From Pseudomonadota bacterium (GTDB lineage Bacteria; Pseudomonadota; Gammaproteobacteria; Steroidobacterales; JBCBZW01): a DNA stretch of 58,240 nt. Within the stretch, counting starts at the first letter, position 1; every line of letters starts with the position of its first letter. Where the stretch lies: positions 1 to 58,240 of the forward strand of contig JBCBZW010000022.1 in assembly GCA_039815145.1 (NCBI GenBank), in the 5' to 3' direction. Below are positions 8,585 through 23,250 of this stretch, piece after piece. Position numbers and translations under genes: made by a program. The notes under the pieces were generated by a model. It made no database searches and was not told the origin of the DNA. It saw only the letters and a list, made by a program, of their open reading frames with translations.

Positions 8585-9946
8585 CTAGTCGCCCAGGCGG
8601 AAGGCAAGCCGCGTACGCACCCGCTGCGACAGGGGACGCCCGAGGTAAGTGCGCGGCTCGAGCTGCCACTGGCGAATCGCCGTCAGCGCTGCGTCGCGAA
8701 AGTTTGCGGTGCGCGCGGAGTCGAGTACCACGATGTCCGTGATGCTGCCGTCCTCCTGCACCAGAAACTCCACATCGACCCAGCCCTCGGCCCCGCGCTG
8801 GCGGGCAACGGTGGGGTAGCGAGGGGGTACGTAGTTGGCAAACTCGAATTCGTTGAGGTTGGCGATCCGTTCGCTTTCCGCGGCGTGCCGCGCGGCGGCG
8901 ACTTGGTCCCGCAAGGTGGGCAGGCGTTGATCGTGTTCATTGACCATCGCCGCTTCGGTGATCCAGCCCTCTGCGGAATCGAAATCACCGCCCTCGATAC
9001 GCTGGGCAACGCCATCGATGAGCTTGTTGAGGTAGGCGCCACGCAGGCGCGCCATCGCGACGGGGTCGGCCTCGAGGTAGTCGAGCTCGGCGATAAGCTG
9101 CTTGGCGTTCTCCCATTCGGGCGATAGCAAGCGATCCTCCTCGATCGCCCCGCGCGCGGACGCCAATAGCTGACCCATGCGGGTCTGAAGGGCACGCTCG
9201 CGTTCAGACTGCGCCTGCGCCTCCACCCGCGCGGCTTCGGCCTGGAGGATAGCAGCCTCGTTGGCGGTTGCCTCAGCAGCGGCGGCTGTCACGGCGGCTG
9301 CACGCAGGTTCCCCAACTCGTCCCAGGCGTTTTGCAGTCCGTCCTCGCTTGGGCCCGGGATCGCCTCCGCCCGCGACAGCATGTCGCTCGCCACATCGAA
9401 GTTGCCGGAGCGCGAGAGAATCTCGGCGGTGTTGATCAGGCGCGACCGCTCAGCTTGCAGTTGCTGCTCTACCAGTGCCACGAGGCGATGACCGGGGCGC
9501 AGTGACTTGGCGGCAGCGAGCTGGTTGATCGCGGTTTGTACCTGCTCCTCCGCCAGAGCGCCCGTCGCGCGCTCGAGCACGATTTCGGCGAGTCGGTCGA
9601 GCCCGAGATTCGCTTGCACGTGTTCCGGGGCGAGCGCCAGCACGGACTCGTAGTAGCCGCGAGCGTTTTGCTCGGGGGGCGAGAAGTACTGCTCGGCGGC
9701 CATGGCGAGGTTCGCGTTGTCCAATAGCCGATCGATATCCTTAGCCAGCGTGGCATCATCGCCCTCACTGGCCGGCAGGGCTTCCCCATCGACGGTGACC
9801 GCGTTCGCGACGCGCACCAGGGCGTCGGCCTCCGCCGAGGCCATGCCGAAGGCGCCGCCCGCAAACCACGCGGCAGCCGTGCCGACACCGACGAGGGCGG
9901 CGACCTGAAGCAGCAGGATGCTGGGTTGGCGCGAAAGCAAGGGCAT
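8585..9946 (-). CDS. Membrane-anchored protein with C-terminal TonB domain
   Basis: 453 aa. One N-terminal membrane helix ('ILLLQVAALVGVGTAAAWFA') anchors it. A long helical, Ala/Glu-rich periplasmic part of about 300 residues includes a likely coiled coil. The last 90 residues form a TonB C-terminal domain ('YPTVARQRGAEGWVDVEF...QEDGSI'). TonB proteins pass energy from ExbBD to outer-membrane receptors, but the usual Pro/Lys-rich spacer is replaced here by helices and no exbBD genes are adjacent. A structural role in the periplasm is also possible. It lies 32 bp downstream of a receiver-domain gene, in line with the pseudokinase gene, suggesting a shared operon. Confidence 0.8.
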   Translation of the reverse strand: MPLLSRQPSILLLQVAALVGVGTAAAWFAGGAFGMASAEADALVRVANAVTVDGEALPASEGDDATLAKDIDRLLDNANLAMAAEQYFSPPEQNARGYYESVLALAPEHVQANLGLDRLAEIVLERATGALAEEQVQTAINQLAAAKSLRPGHRLVALVEQQLQAERSRLINTAEILSRSGNFDVASDMLSRAEAIPGPSEDGLQNAWDELGNLRAAAVTAAAAEATANEAAILQAEAARVEAQAQSERERALQTRMGQLLASARGAIEEDRLLSPEWENAKQLIAELDYLEADPVAMARLRGAYLNKLIDGVAQRIEGGDFDSAEGWITEAAMVNEHDQRLPTLRDQVAAARHAAESERIANLNEFEFANYVPPRYPTVARQRGAEGWVDVEFLVQEDGSITDIVVLDSARTANFRDAALTAIRQWQLEPRTYLGRPLSQRVRTRLAFRLGD

Positions 9947-9978
9947 GGTGGCTATCTCCGGCGGCTAGGTCAGAGCTC

Positions 9979-11643
9979 TCAGTCGTCGTGGGCACCGGTC
10001 AGGAACCGGCTCACGCGCCGTAGGCGGTCGCTCAGCAAGGCGCCAGTGCTTTGCGTCGAAGCGGCCGCGCTCGGCAGGCCCCGCGCCTGCGCCACAGGCG
10101 GATCCACCACCACCGGCGGCACGGCGAGCGCCGCATCGAGCAGCTCAGTCTCGTAAGTGGCCACCGCGTGCGCCCAGCTGAGAGCGCCGAACAGCTGCTG
10201 GGGTGTGGGCAGAGCGTAGAGCAAGCTGATGATACCGGGCACGCGAGCGGGGAGTTCGAACAGGGCGGCACACTCGGACACTTCCGCGAACACGAGAATA
10301 CTCAGCTCCGGCGCCGCGCCCAGCAGGGTGCGTGCGGTGCGTTCCACCGCTCGTGCCGAGCGCCCTCGACCGTCGACCAGGGCGACCGCGCAACAGGAGC
10401 TGCAGATGGCGTTCAAGGCCGCGTCCGGCGACGCCGCATCCACCACGACGTGGACGCGTTCGAGGGCGCGTCGTAGCTCGGCGCGCGTGATGGCATCGTC
10501 CGAGAGCAGCAGCACTTCGGTAGGCACCACCGGGGCGGTGGTCGACGCCCGCGGCGCCGCAGGCGGCTGCGGAGGCATCGCTGCGCCCGGCAGCGCCTCG
10601 CCGACGCCACCGATAGGGCCGGCCAGAGGGGCGTCCGGGAGCACGCTGTGACCGCCCGAGTCGGCGGCGAGCGAGGCGCTCACCTGCACCGCCGGAGAGG
10701 TGTTCTCCTCCGTCGCGTGCGGCGGGCGGGTCGACTTATCGTGGAGCATGCTGGCGAAGACCCGTTGCGTGTCGGTCGGGTCGTCGTAGGCGTCCTCTTC
10801 CACGGTGATCCCGTGGGCGCTCCAGACGCGGGTGCTGATCGGGCGACTGTGTTCGTCCGTGCTCTCACCGGGTGCGGGAGCAACGTCAGTATCGTCGATG
10901 GTGCTCGAGGCTGTGTCCGGCGTGGCGAATGGTGCTGATAGGCCGCCCTCGGAGGAGGGCGTCGACGCGTCCGTCATCGCAGCGGGGGAGGCCTCGGTGT
11001 TCGCCGGAATCGCATCGACGTCGGCAAGGGGGACACTTCCGGTGACACTCGCCGAGTCGATCGACCGGGGCGTGCCGCCAAAGGTGTGCTCGGCGCCATC
11101 CAAGGTGCGGTGCAGGCCAGAATCGTCGTCGCTCAGCGTCAGCACCGGACGGGTCCCGTCCTTGTCTTCGCGAAGGATGTCGTTAGCGGCGCTATCAGGC
11201 TGGGCGGCGCTGGCGGCGGCGCGCACCAGGGCACTGGCACGTCCGACGCGTGCGGTGCGCCCGGCCTGAGCGATGGTCGCCCTCAGCACATCGGGGGCGC
11301 ACGGCTTGGAGAGCACGCGAAAGAGCTGGGCGCGGCGAATGGTGGCCGCGTCGTAGGGTTGCTCCCCAGCACCGACCAGCAGGATTCTGGCGGCTTCGGG
11401 CGCGCGCAGGCGAACCCAATGCAGCAGATCGAGGCCGTTGGTGTCAGGTAGGCGATCGTCCGCAACCACGACGTCCACCGGCGTCTCGTCCAAGGCCTGG
11501 AGTGCCTCGTGCACATGGGTGGCTGCAACAACATCGTGGTCGTGGCGGAACATCGCACGCAGGCTGTTCAGTACGCGCCGGTCGGCGTCGACGAAGAGCA
11601 ACTTCAATCGCGAGGCTGACTCGAGTCGATCTTCGTGATTCAT
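9979..11643 (-). CDS. Receiver-domain protein with long acidic linker and degenerate second receiver-like domain
   Basis: 554 aa from ATG 11643 (a GTG at 11667 is possible). An N-terminal response-regulator receiver covers about residues 12-130, with acidic D19/D21, probable phosphoacceptor D62 ('VVADDRLPDTNG') and conserved K113 ('LSKPC'). The Thr usually in beta-4 is replaced by Val. A 200-residue low-complexity Asp/Ser/Thr/Pro-rich linker follows. The C-terminal third again looks receiver-like ('VLLLSDDAITRAELRRAL', 'VALVDGRGRS') but lacks a normal active-site pattern. There is no DNA-binding or enzymatic output domain. It sits 35 bp downstream of a pseudo-histidine kinase gene, its likely partner. 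Target unknown. Confidence 0.75.
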   Translation of the reverse strand: MNHEDRLESASRLKLLFVDADRRVLNSLRAMFRHDHDVVAATHVHEALQALDETPVDVVVADDRLPDTNGLDLLHWVRLRAPEAARILLVGAGEQPYDAATIRRAQLFRVLSKPCAPDVLRATIAQAGRTARVGRASALVRAAASAAQPDSAANDILREDKDGTRPVLTLSDDDSGLHRTLDGAEHTFGGTPRSIDSASVTGSVPLADVDAIPANTEASPAAMTDASTPSSEGGLSAPFATPDTASSTIDDTDVAPAPGESTDEHSRPISTRVWSAHGITVEEDAYDDPTDTQRVFASMLHDKSTRPPHATEENTSPAVQVSASLAADSGGHSVLPDAPLAGPIGGVGEALPGAAMPPQPPAAPRASTTAPVVPTEVLLLSDDAITRAELRRALERVHVVVDAASPDAALNAICSSCCAVALVDGRGRSARAVERTARTLLGAAPELSILVFAEVSECAALFELPARVPGIISLLYALPTPQQLFGALSWAHAVATYETELLDAALAVPPVVVDPPVAQARGLPSAAASTQSTGALLSDRLRRVSRFLTGAHDD

Positions 11644-11678
11644 GCCTGCATGGGTCCGTGTCTGCACATCGTGTGGCG

Positions 11679-13442
11679 TCAGCTCGCGGTGGCCTGCTCG
11701 CCGTCGGGATCGGCGGTGCTAGGGGTGGACACTAGGGCCGTCTCCGGCTCCTGTTGGGCGAGCAGTACAGGAAGGGTGATGGTGATGGTGGAGTCCGTCC
11801 CATCCGCCGCGTCGCCGCCTTGGAGCTGACCTCCCGCGCCGGCGATGAGCTTGGCCGCGATGGCGAGATCGAGGCCGGCACCCGTGCCGGATTGACCGAC
11901 GGGTTGGGCGGCCGCCAGCATCAGTTGTACCTGTTGGCCGTCGCGGTGGGCGCTGGCCATGATCGATTGACCTCGCGCCTTCGCATCCATCGGCGCCAGC
12001 GCCGTGAACGCCCGTGCCAGGCCCCGCTGAAGGGGCTCCTGGGAGGCGTCCACGATGATGGGCCCATCGAGGGCAACCGTCACCGGCGCGTCGGAACGTT
12101 CCGCGGCCCACTGCCCGGCCACCTGGCCGACGAGGGCCGCCAGGTCCGGCGCCGGGGACTGATCAGCATGCTGCAGGCCGGACACGATGGAACCGACATC
12201 GCGAGTCAGGTCATCGAGGCCGTCGGCGTTGTCCTGCAGGAGCCCGCGCACTTCCACCACGCTGTCCGTCAGGTTGTTCTCGCGCAGGGTGCGACGCAGG
12301 GCCGTCAGGCCTTCGGCAACGCGCTGGCGATCGGTTTGTTCGCCACTGAACAGGGCGAGGGTTTGCGCCGTCTGGTCGACGAAGCCCTGCAGCTCATCCA
12401 AACGTTCATCCACCAAGGTGGTGTTGCTGCGCAGGTACCAAAGGGGTGTGTTCATCTTCGAGTCGATCTGCGCGGCCACCTGCTCGAGCTGGTCAGCGTG
12501 GCGGCGCTGGGCCAGTCCACGTTGCGCTAGCTCCAGGTCGGCGATGGCATCGTCCAAGGTTGCCAGCTGCTCGGCCAGTCGCAGCTGGACGTCGGTTTGC
12601 GCCTCCACGTCCGCCACCAGGGGGCGGGGTGCCGCCGCCGCGACGGCCGGCATCGCGTCCTCCTCTAGCTTGCGCAGGCCGAGGAGCAGCAGGGCAGCGA
12701 GCGACAAGGCCGAGAACGCAGACAACGCGGCCCAGCCCTGGGCGGCGCCCAGGTTGGTCGAGCCACGCAGCAGGCTCGCTTCGGCCTGACGGGCGAGGCG
12801 CGGAATCGACAGCGCCTCCAATTGCGCGAAGGACGCGTCGGCGAGCGGACGATCGCCCGCCACAGACTCGACCGCATCGAGCAGCGGTGTCAGGTAGGGC
12901 AGATCTACCGTGTCGGCCCGCAGCAGCTCGGCGTCCTCGCCCAGGGAGGACTGGTCCGTGCCCCCGCCGCGGCGGGCGGCGTCCACGGCGCGGGTAAGCA
13001 GGGAGAAGGCACGCTCGGCGGTCAGACTGTTGCCGCTCTCGCGCAGCTGGCGCACCACCTGCGGGCCTTGGCCACGTAGCCAGGCCACGTGGTTGGACAG
13101 GCGGGCGCGATGATCGACGAGGGCGCCGCCGGCCGTCAGGGCATCACGACCGGCCAGGATCAGCGCCTGCGCTTGCGTGTTGCTGGTGCCGTCGAGCGCA
13201 TCGATGGCCGTATTCAGTTCGGCGAGTGAGCGGTCACCGCGAGCCGAGGCGTCAGCGGTAAGCTGATAGGGGTCGAGGTTGGCGAGCAAATCGGCGTATT
13301 CGACGGCGATCCGGCGAACCGCCGGCACCTGTGCTGCGTCGTTACCCGCCGCATCCGAGGTTGGTCTCGAAGCCAACACGAGCAGCACTAGCGCGCCGCA
13401 CAGCACGCCGGCCGCTAACCATGCGCCGATCGCTTTGAGCAA
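11679..13442 (-). CDS. Membrane pseudo-histidine kinase (H-box His replaced)
   Basis: 587 aa. TM1 is at about 6-24, then a helical periplasmic sensor of about 210 residues, and TM2 at about 236-256. A long coiled coil follows. The H-box remnant is at 325-340: 'DSKMNTPLWYLRSN', where the phosphoacceptor His of HExNTP is Ser (S328). The ATPase half is eroded: the N-box Asn is gone ('RGLARAFTALAP', about 473-484) and no DxGxG G1 box is seen. A G2-like 'SGTGAGLDLA' (518-527) remains. Family descent from a histidine kinase is clear, but phosphotransfer chemistry looks lost. It lies upstream of the receiver-domain and TonB-domain genes and probably signals by protein contact. Confidence 0.75.
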   Translation of the reverse strand: MLKAIGAWLAAGVLCGALVLLVLASRPTSDAAGNDAAQVPAVRRIAVEYADLLANLDPYQLTADASARGDRSLAELNTAIDALDGTSNTQAQALILAGRDALTAGGALVDHRARLSNHVAWLRGQGPQVVRQLRESGNSLTAERAFSLLTRAVDAARRGGGTDQSSLGEDAELLRADTVDLPYLTPLLDAVESVAGDRPLADASFAQLEALSIPRLARQAEASLLRGSTNLGAAQGWAALSAFSALSLAALLLLGLRKLEEDAMPAVAAAAPRPLVADVEAQTDVQLRLAEQLATLDDAIADLELAQRGLAQRRHADQLEQVAAQIDSKMNTPLWYLRSNTTLVDERLDELQGFVDQTAQTLALFSGEQTDRQRVAEGLTALRRTLRENNLTDSVVEVRGLLQDNADGLDDLTRDVGSIVSGLQHADQSPAPDLAALVGQVAGQWAAERSDAPVTVALDGPIIVDASQEPLQRGLARAFTALAPMDAKARGQSIMASAHRDGQQVQLMLAAAQPVGQSGTGAGLDLAIAAKLIAGAGGQLQGGDAADGTDSTITITLPVLLAQQEPETALVSTPSTADPDGEQATAS

Positions 13443-13557
13443 GTGTGCCCCCGGTGGTGGTGGAAACCCCTCGCCGGTGTTGTCCCAGCGTGAATCCTCC
13501 CGAGATTACCACCGCAAGTTGCTAGACGACAGTGGTCTTTCGGGGAGAAATATGTCC

Positions 13558-14043
13558 TCACGATGGACGGTTTGGAGCTCGCTGTTCGGGCACTGGAGTG
13601 AGCACCGACGCGTAAGTGTCGGCGAAGGCTTGGGGCATCCTGCTCGCCCGCCCCGTGTCCAGATTGATGCAGGCAAACTCCGTACGCGCTCGCAATAGGG
13701 TGCGGCCATCATGCGCATTTCGAATCTGGAATCGCCGTACGATGCGGATGATCTCGTCGCACTCCACCACCCAGGTGGCCAGGCGCAGCGGCTCGTCCGC
13801 GTAGGCGGCGGACAGGTAGTCGTACTCGCAGCGTCTGATCACCATCGCCCGGCGCATCGTTTGATAAGTGTCTAGGGTGATCCCGAGGCTCTCCGAGTGG
13901 GCCCAGCTCACCCGCTCGCACCAGCGCATGTAGCTGGTGTTGTTGGCGTGGCCGAGACCGTCGATATCCTCGCGCGCCACCGCGTGATCGATCAGAAACG
14001 GCGTCGGCAGATCCCAGCCATCGTTCGCAGTTCGCTGGGTCAC
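13558..14043 (-). CDS. Acyl-CoA thioesterase, YbgC/4-hydroxybenzoyl-CoA thioesterase family
   Basis: Hotdog-fold thioesterase of about 161 aa. The start of the domain reads 'VAREDIDGLGHANNTSYMRW', the YbgC-type block with the catalytic Asp before GHxNN. The GTG at 14043 makes a GTGA overlap with the stop of the SDR gene; a GTG at 14067 is an alternative. The pair is probably co-transcribed from the SDR promoter. The substrate is not predictable. Confidence 0.82.
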   Translation of the reverse strand: MTQRTANDGWDLPTPFLIDHAVAREDIDGLGHANNTSYMRWCERVSWAHSESLGITLDTYQTMRRAMVIRRCEYDYLSAAYADEPLRLATWVVECDEIIRIVRRFQIRNAHDGRTLLRARTEFACINLDTGRASRMPQAFADTYASVLTPVPEQRAPNRPS

Positions 14044-14819
14044 GGCTCGATCCTCTGGCCATCCCACGCGAAGCAGCTACCGCTATCGCCCTGGTCTAAA
14101 CCGCCGAGCACGTCGAGCAGTGCGCCGGCGGCACGGGTTGGTGAAAACAGCGCCTGCGCCGACACGCCACTGCGAAACGGCGCCGACAATTGCGTGTCCA
14201 CCGTGCCTGGGTGGAGCCCGACGCAGATGCACTCGGGCAGGCGTCTGGCCCATTCGATGGCGAGGGTCTTGGTCAGCATGTTCTGAGCCGCCTTAGAGGC
14301 ACGGTAGGCGTACCACCCTCCCAGACGGTTGTCGGAAATGCTACCAACGCGGGCACTCAGGGAAGCGAATACGCTTGGACCCTCTTTGGGAATTAGTGGC
14401 ATGAACTGCTGAGCGACGAGGATCGGCCCGGTCGCATTCACGGCGAAGGCGCGCGCGAGCGCTTCGGCCTCTACGTTCTCCAAGCGCTTTTCCGGTTGAT
14501 GGGCACCGTCGTGCAGGAGCCCCGTGGAATTGATCACGATGCGCAGCGCCTCATCCTCCGGCAGTCGCGCTGAGACCTCGCGCGCCGCCGCCTCAATCGA
14601 GCTGGGCGCCTCCACATCCAGCGGCACGGTGATCAGTCGCGGACCGAAGCGCTCGCTCAAGTCCGCTAGCGTCGACGATTGGTGCGGGCGGCGGCTGGTG
14701 GCGACCACGCCGAGGACATTCACACGGGAGAGCAGGGCTTCGACCAAGGCGTAGCCGATGCCGCGCGAGGCGCCCTGCACGAGGGCCCAGCCAGGCGTAG
14801 CGATCAATGTATCGGGCAA
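14040..14819 (-). CDS. Short-chain dehydrogenase/reductase, C-factor-like
   Basis: Rossmann-fold oxidoreductase of 259 aa. The NAD(P)-binding motif 'QGASRGIG' is near residue 16, 'NSTG' follows in place of NNAG, and the catalytic 'YRASK' carries Tyr and Lys, with Ser in 'ASLSARVGS'. The pattern 'GWYAYRASKAAQNM' resembles CsgA/C-factor type SDRs. Substrate unknown. It is divergent from gltB across a 269-bp region and is followed by an overlapping thioesterase gene. Confidence 0.85.
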   Translation of the reverse strand: MPDTLIATPGWALVQGASRGIGYALVEALLSRVNVLGVVATSRRPHQSSTLADLSERFGPRLITVPLDVEAPSSIEAAAREVSARLPEDEALRIVINSTGLLHDGAHQPEKRLENVEAEALARAFAVNATGPILVAQQFMPLIPKEGPSVFASLSARVGSISDNRLGGWYAYRASKAAQNMLTKTLAIEWARRLPECICVGLHPGTVDTQLSAPFRSGVSAQALFSPTRAAGALLDVLGGLDQGDSGSCFAWDGQRIEP

Positions 14820-15088
14820 TGGGGATCCTCATATCGGGCTGGTCTCGCCCGAGCGTGCGGCGTCGGCACGCTCAGGTGAACCCGAGTGTGCTTGACACGG
14901 GTCGATGGCGGCACATGCACCGGGAAAGGATTGCCGCCTTGACCGCTTCTTCGCCCCTATAGCAGGATTGCTGCTATGCACCGCACGGCACGGGCCCAGA
15001 CCCGCGCCAGGCCAACCAGGGGCGCTTGGGGCTCTCTCCCGGCGCCCTTGTTGTTTCTGGCCTGAAGGGGAATGCGGTCGGAGGTGGA
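14820..15088. promoter_or_regulatory. Divergent promoter region between SDR gene and gltB
   Basis: A 269-bp non-coding stretch. It contains 8-bp perfect arms GAGCGTGC (14851-14858) and GCACGCTC (14866-14873) with a 7-nt loop, which would lie in the leader of the SDR transcript. A perfect -35-like TTGACA is at 14892-14897 without a good -10. A smaller dyad ATAGCA / TGCTAT is at 14959-14964 and 14972-14977, overlapping a TATAGC. The last is a possible operator for gltBD. No promoter can be fixed with confidence. Confidence 0.45.
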
Positions 15089-21020
<5,932 letters not shown>

Positions 21021-21033
21021 GCGCGAGAGCCGC

Positions 21034-23058
21034 TCATCGCCGCAACACCTGTGCTACGACGTCGGCGAAGTGTGCGCGGGTTAGCGTAGGCGCCTCGCTC
21101 TCAGCACCATCACCTTTCAACGCAATCAGGCAACCGTTGGCGCCGGCCGCCTTACCGGCCGCCAGCAAAGGTGTGGCCAGGGCCGCCGTGCCGCCCAGGG
21201 CGGCGCCGGGATCGATCAGTACGGGGCAGTCCGTCTCGTGACGAAGGCGGGCGACGGTGCCGAGATCCAAGGTCGGTTGCGTCGCGTCGTCCGCGGCGGC
21301 GGCGCCCGCTTCACACAGCAACACCTGTCGATTGCCTTCCGTGCGCAGGATGTTCAAGGCGCGCAGGAGTTCGCGCATGCTGCTCGACCGCCCGCGCGTG
21401 AGAATCACCGGACGCGCCGTACGACCGACCGCCCGTAACAGGTCGAGATGTTCCATGTGGCGGCCGTCCAAACGCAGGGCATCTGCCGCGGCCGCCGCTT
21501 CGGCCACGTGTTCCACCCGCATCACCGTGGCGACCAGGGGCAGGCGAGTGGCGCGCGCTGCCTCGGCCAACCATTGCAGCTGCCGCCGCCAACGTTGGGC
21601 ATCGACGGCGAGGGCGTTGTCCTGCAGTCCACTCACGAGGGCGCTGGCGCCCGCTTGAGCAGCCTGCTCAGCCTCGCGCAGGGCGGTTTGTTGAGTGGTC
21701 TCCTGCGCGGGGCCGGCCATGATGGCGAAACGTTGCGCATCCACGGTCATCGGGCCGATCCTCACGCTGACCAAATGAGCCGATTCGGTAGCGGGTACCG
21801 TGGAGGAGTGACCTGCCGAAGTCGCCGCCGGTTCGCTGCCGACCCAGCGCTCGGGCGCCACCGGGGTGGCGCGAATCTGATGCGATGGGTAGCACCCGAG
21901 TACCTTCAGGTAGCGGGTCACACGCGCCAGGCGTCGCAAGGTCTCGCGCATCGCTGGGGCATCGACGTTGCCCTCCACATCCACGTAGAACATCTCCTCC
22001 CAGGGGTTGCCCATGATGGGGCGCGACTCCAGCTTGCACATGCTCAAGCCCGCATCGCGAAAGAGGGTGAGTGCCTCCACCAGCGACCCGGCCGTGTCCG
22101 CTGTGGCCATCACCAACGAGGTCTTGCAGGCGATCGGCAGGGGCACCGCGCGCGCTTGGCGGGCCACGCACAGAAACCGCGTCACGTTTTCCCGCTGGTT
22201 CGCGATGTTCGTCGCCAGGGGCACGAGGCCGTAGCGCTCGCCCGCTTGCCGGCTCGCAATCGCACCCGCACGCTTGTCGGTGTCCTGAGCGGCGCGACGC
22301 ACGGCCTCCGCCGTCTCCAGGGACTCCTGGCGACAGTGGCGTAGGCCCGCCACGAACTGACTGCACTGGGCGAAGCCCTGCGGGTGGGCGTAGATGCGAT
22401 CGAGGGACTCCAAGCTGGTGCCCGGCGGCGCGAGCAAGCAGTGGTCGATCTGCAGGGTCTCCTCGCCGATCACATTGAGGGGCGTGTGCATGAGCAGGTC
22501 GTAGACCTCGTTGATACCGCCGGAGGTGGTGTTCTCGATCGGCAGCATGGCGTAATCCGCGGCGCCGGACTCCACCGCCTCCACCGCTTGGGAGAAGGCG
22601 TCGAAGCCGAGGAATACGAGGCGGTCGGCGCGGCTCGCGAAGTGCTGTTGCACGGCGACCTGGCTGTAGGAGCCCGTGTCGCCCTGGAAGGCGACCCGAA
22701 TGCTCGGGGCGTCCACCGCCGGGTCGTTGCTCTCCACCAGTCGCGATTGTTGCAGCCGAACTGAGTCGTCGATGATCAGATGAAAGACGCGGGTGACATA
22801 GGGCGCGTCGAGACCGTGCGATTTGCCGCGTTCGATGAGTCGGACCAGCAGGTCTTCTTCCCGTTCCTGGTCGCGGATCGCGCGCCCGGAGGTGGCCTTG
22901 GTTTGCGCGATGCCCACGGCGAGTTCACGGCGCCGGGCGAGCAGCTCGATGAGCGAGCTGTCGAGCGCGGTGATCTCATCACGCAGGCCGGTCAAGGCAT
23001 CGGGGGTAGGTGGGGCTGATGGGTCTTGTTTGCCGTCGACGGTCGGTTTGTCGGCCAT
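21034..23058 (-). CDS. pheA: Chorismate mutase / prephenate dehydratase with C-terminal pseudo-DAHP synthase domain
   Basis: 674 aa, nearly twice normal PheA. Residues 20-108 form an AroQ chorismate mutase with Arg, Lys and 'DQEREED' residues intact. Residues 119-300 form prephenate dehydratase with 'NVTRFLC' (TRF at 293-295). Residues 312-392 form the ACT domain with the Phe-binding 'ESRP' (344-347). After a 50-residue linker, 443-674 match type I-beta DAHP synthase in order and spacing. Key residues are changed: metal Cys of GPCSVE is Ala ('GPAQET'), the KPRTSPYSFQG loop is missing, LKRG is 'LTRG', and the metal His of DPSHATG is lost ('DPGAALG'). That domain is probably non-catalytic. ATG 23058 is preferred over 23076 because AAGGA lies 8 nt before it. 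Makes phenylpyruvate for phenylalanine. Confidence 0.92.
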   Translation of the reverse strand: MADKPTVDGKQDPSAPPTPDALTGLRDEITALDSSLIELLARRRELAVGIAQTKATSGRAIRDQEREEDLLVRLIERGKSHGLDAPYVTRVFHLIIDDSVRLQQSRLVESNDPAVDAPSIRVAFQGDTGSYSQVAVQQHFASRADRLVFLGFDAFSQAVEAVESGAADYAMLPIENTTSGGINEVYDLLMHTPLNVIGEETLQIDHCLLAPPGTSLESLDRIYAHPQGFAQCSQFVAGLRHCRQESLETAEAVRRAAQDTDKRAGAIASRQAGERYGLVPLATNIANQRENVTRFLCVARQARAVPLPIACKTSLVMATADTAGSLVEALTLFRDAGLSMCKLESRPIMGNPWEEMFYVDVEGNVDAPAMRETLRRLARVTRYLKVLGCYPSHQIRATPVAPERWVGSEPAATSAGHSSTVPATESAHLVSVRIGPMTVDAQRFAIMAGPAQETTQQTALREAEQAAQAGASALVSGLQDNALAVDAQRWRRQLQWLAEAARATRLPLVATVMRVEHVAEAAAAADALRLDGRHMEHLDLLRAVGRTARPVILTRGRSSSMRELLRALNILRTEGNRQVLLCEAGAAAADDATQPTLDLGTVARLRHETDCPVLIDPGAALGGTAALATPLLAAGKAAGANGCLIALKGDGAESEAPTLTRAHFADVVAQVLRR

Positions 23059-23087
23059 AGCCGGGGTCCTTTTCATGGGCGAGCGTC

Positions 23088-23109
23088 GCGAGCGCCCTAG
23101 GGTGCTCGC
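23088..23109. repeat. 22-bp palindrome upstream of pheA (copy B)
   Basis: Arms GCGAGCGCCC (23088-23097) and GGGTGCTCGC (23100-23109) around a central TA, with one G/T mismatch that would pair as a wobble in RNA. It matches copy A at 4310-4331 at 18 of 22 positions, with changes that keep the symmetry at one pair. It lies 29 bp upstream of the preferred pheA start. Confidence 0.72.
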
Positions 23110-23250
23110 CGCGGAGCATTATCGTGCACGTTGCCGCCCGTGTCTGTGCGCTCGAGCCTCATCGGGAGGCAGGCAACATTGCTGCCATCGGACCCGGTGG
23201 GCTACATTGCCCGCGTTTGCAATCGTTGCCGTGGGGGCATAGGGGGAGCA

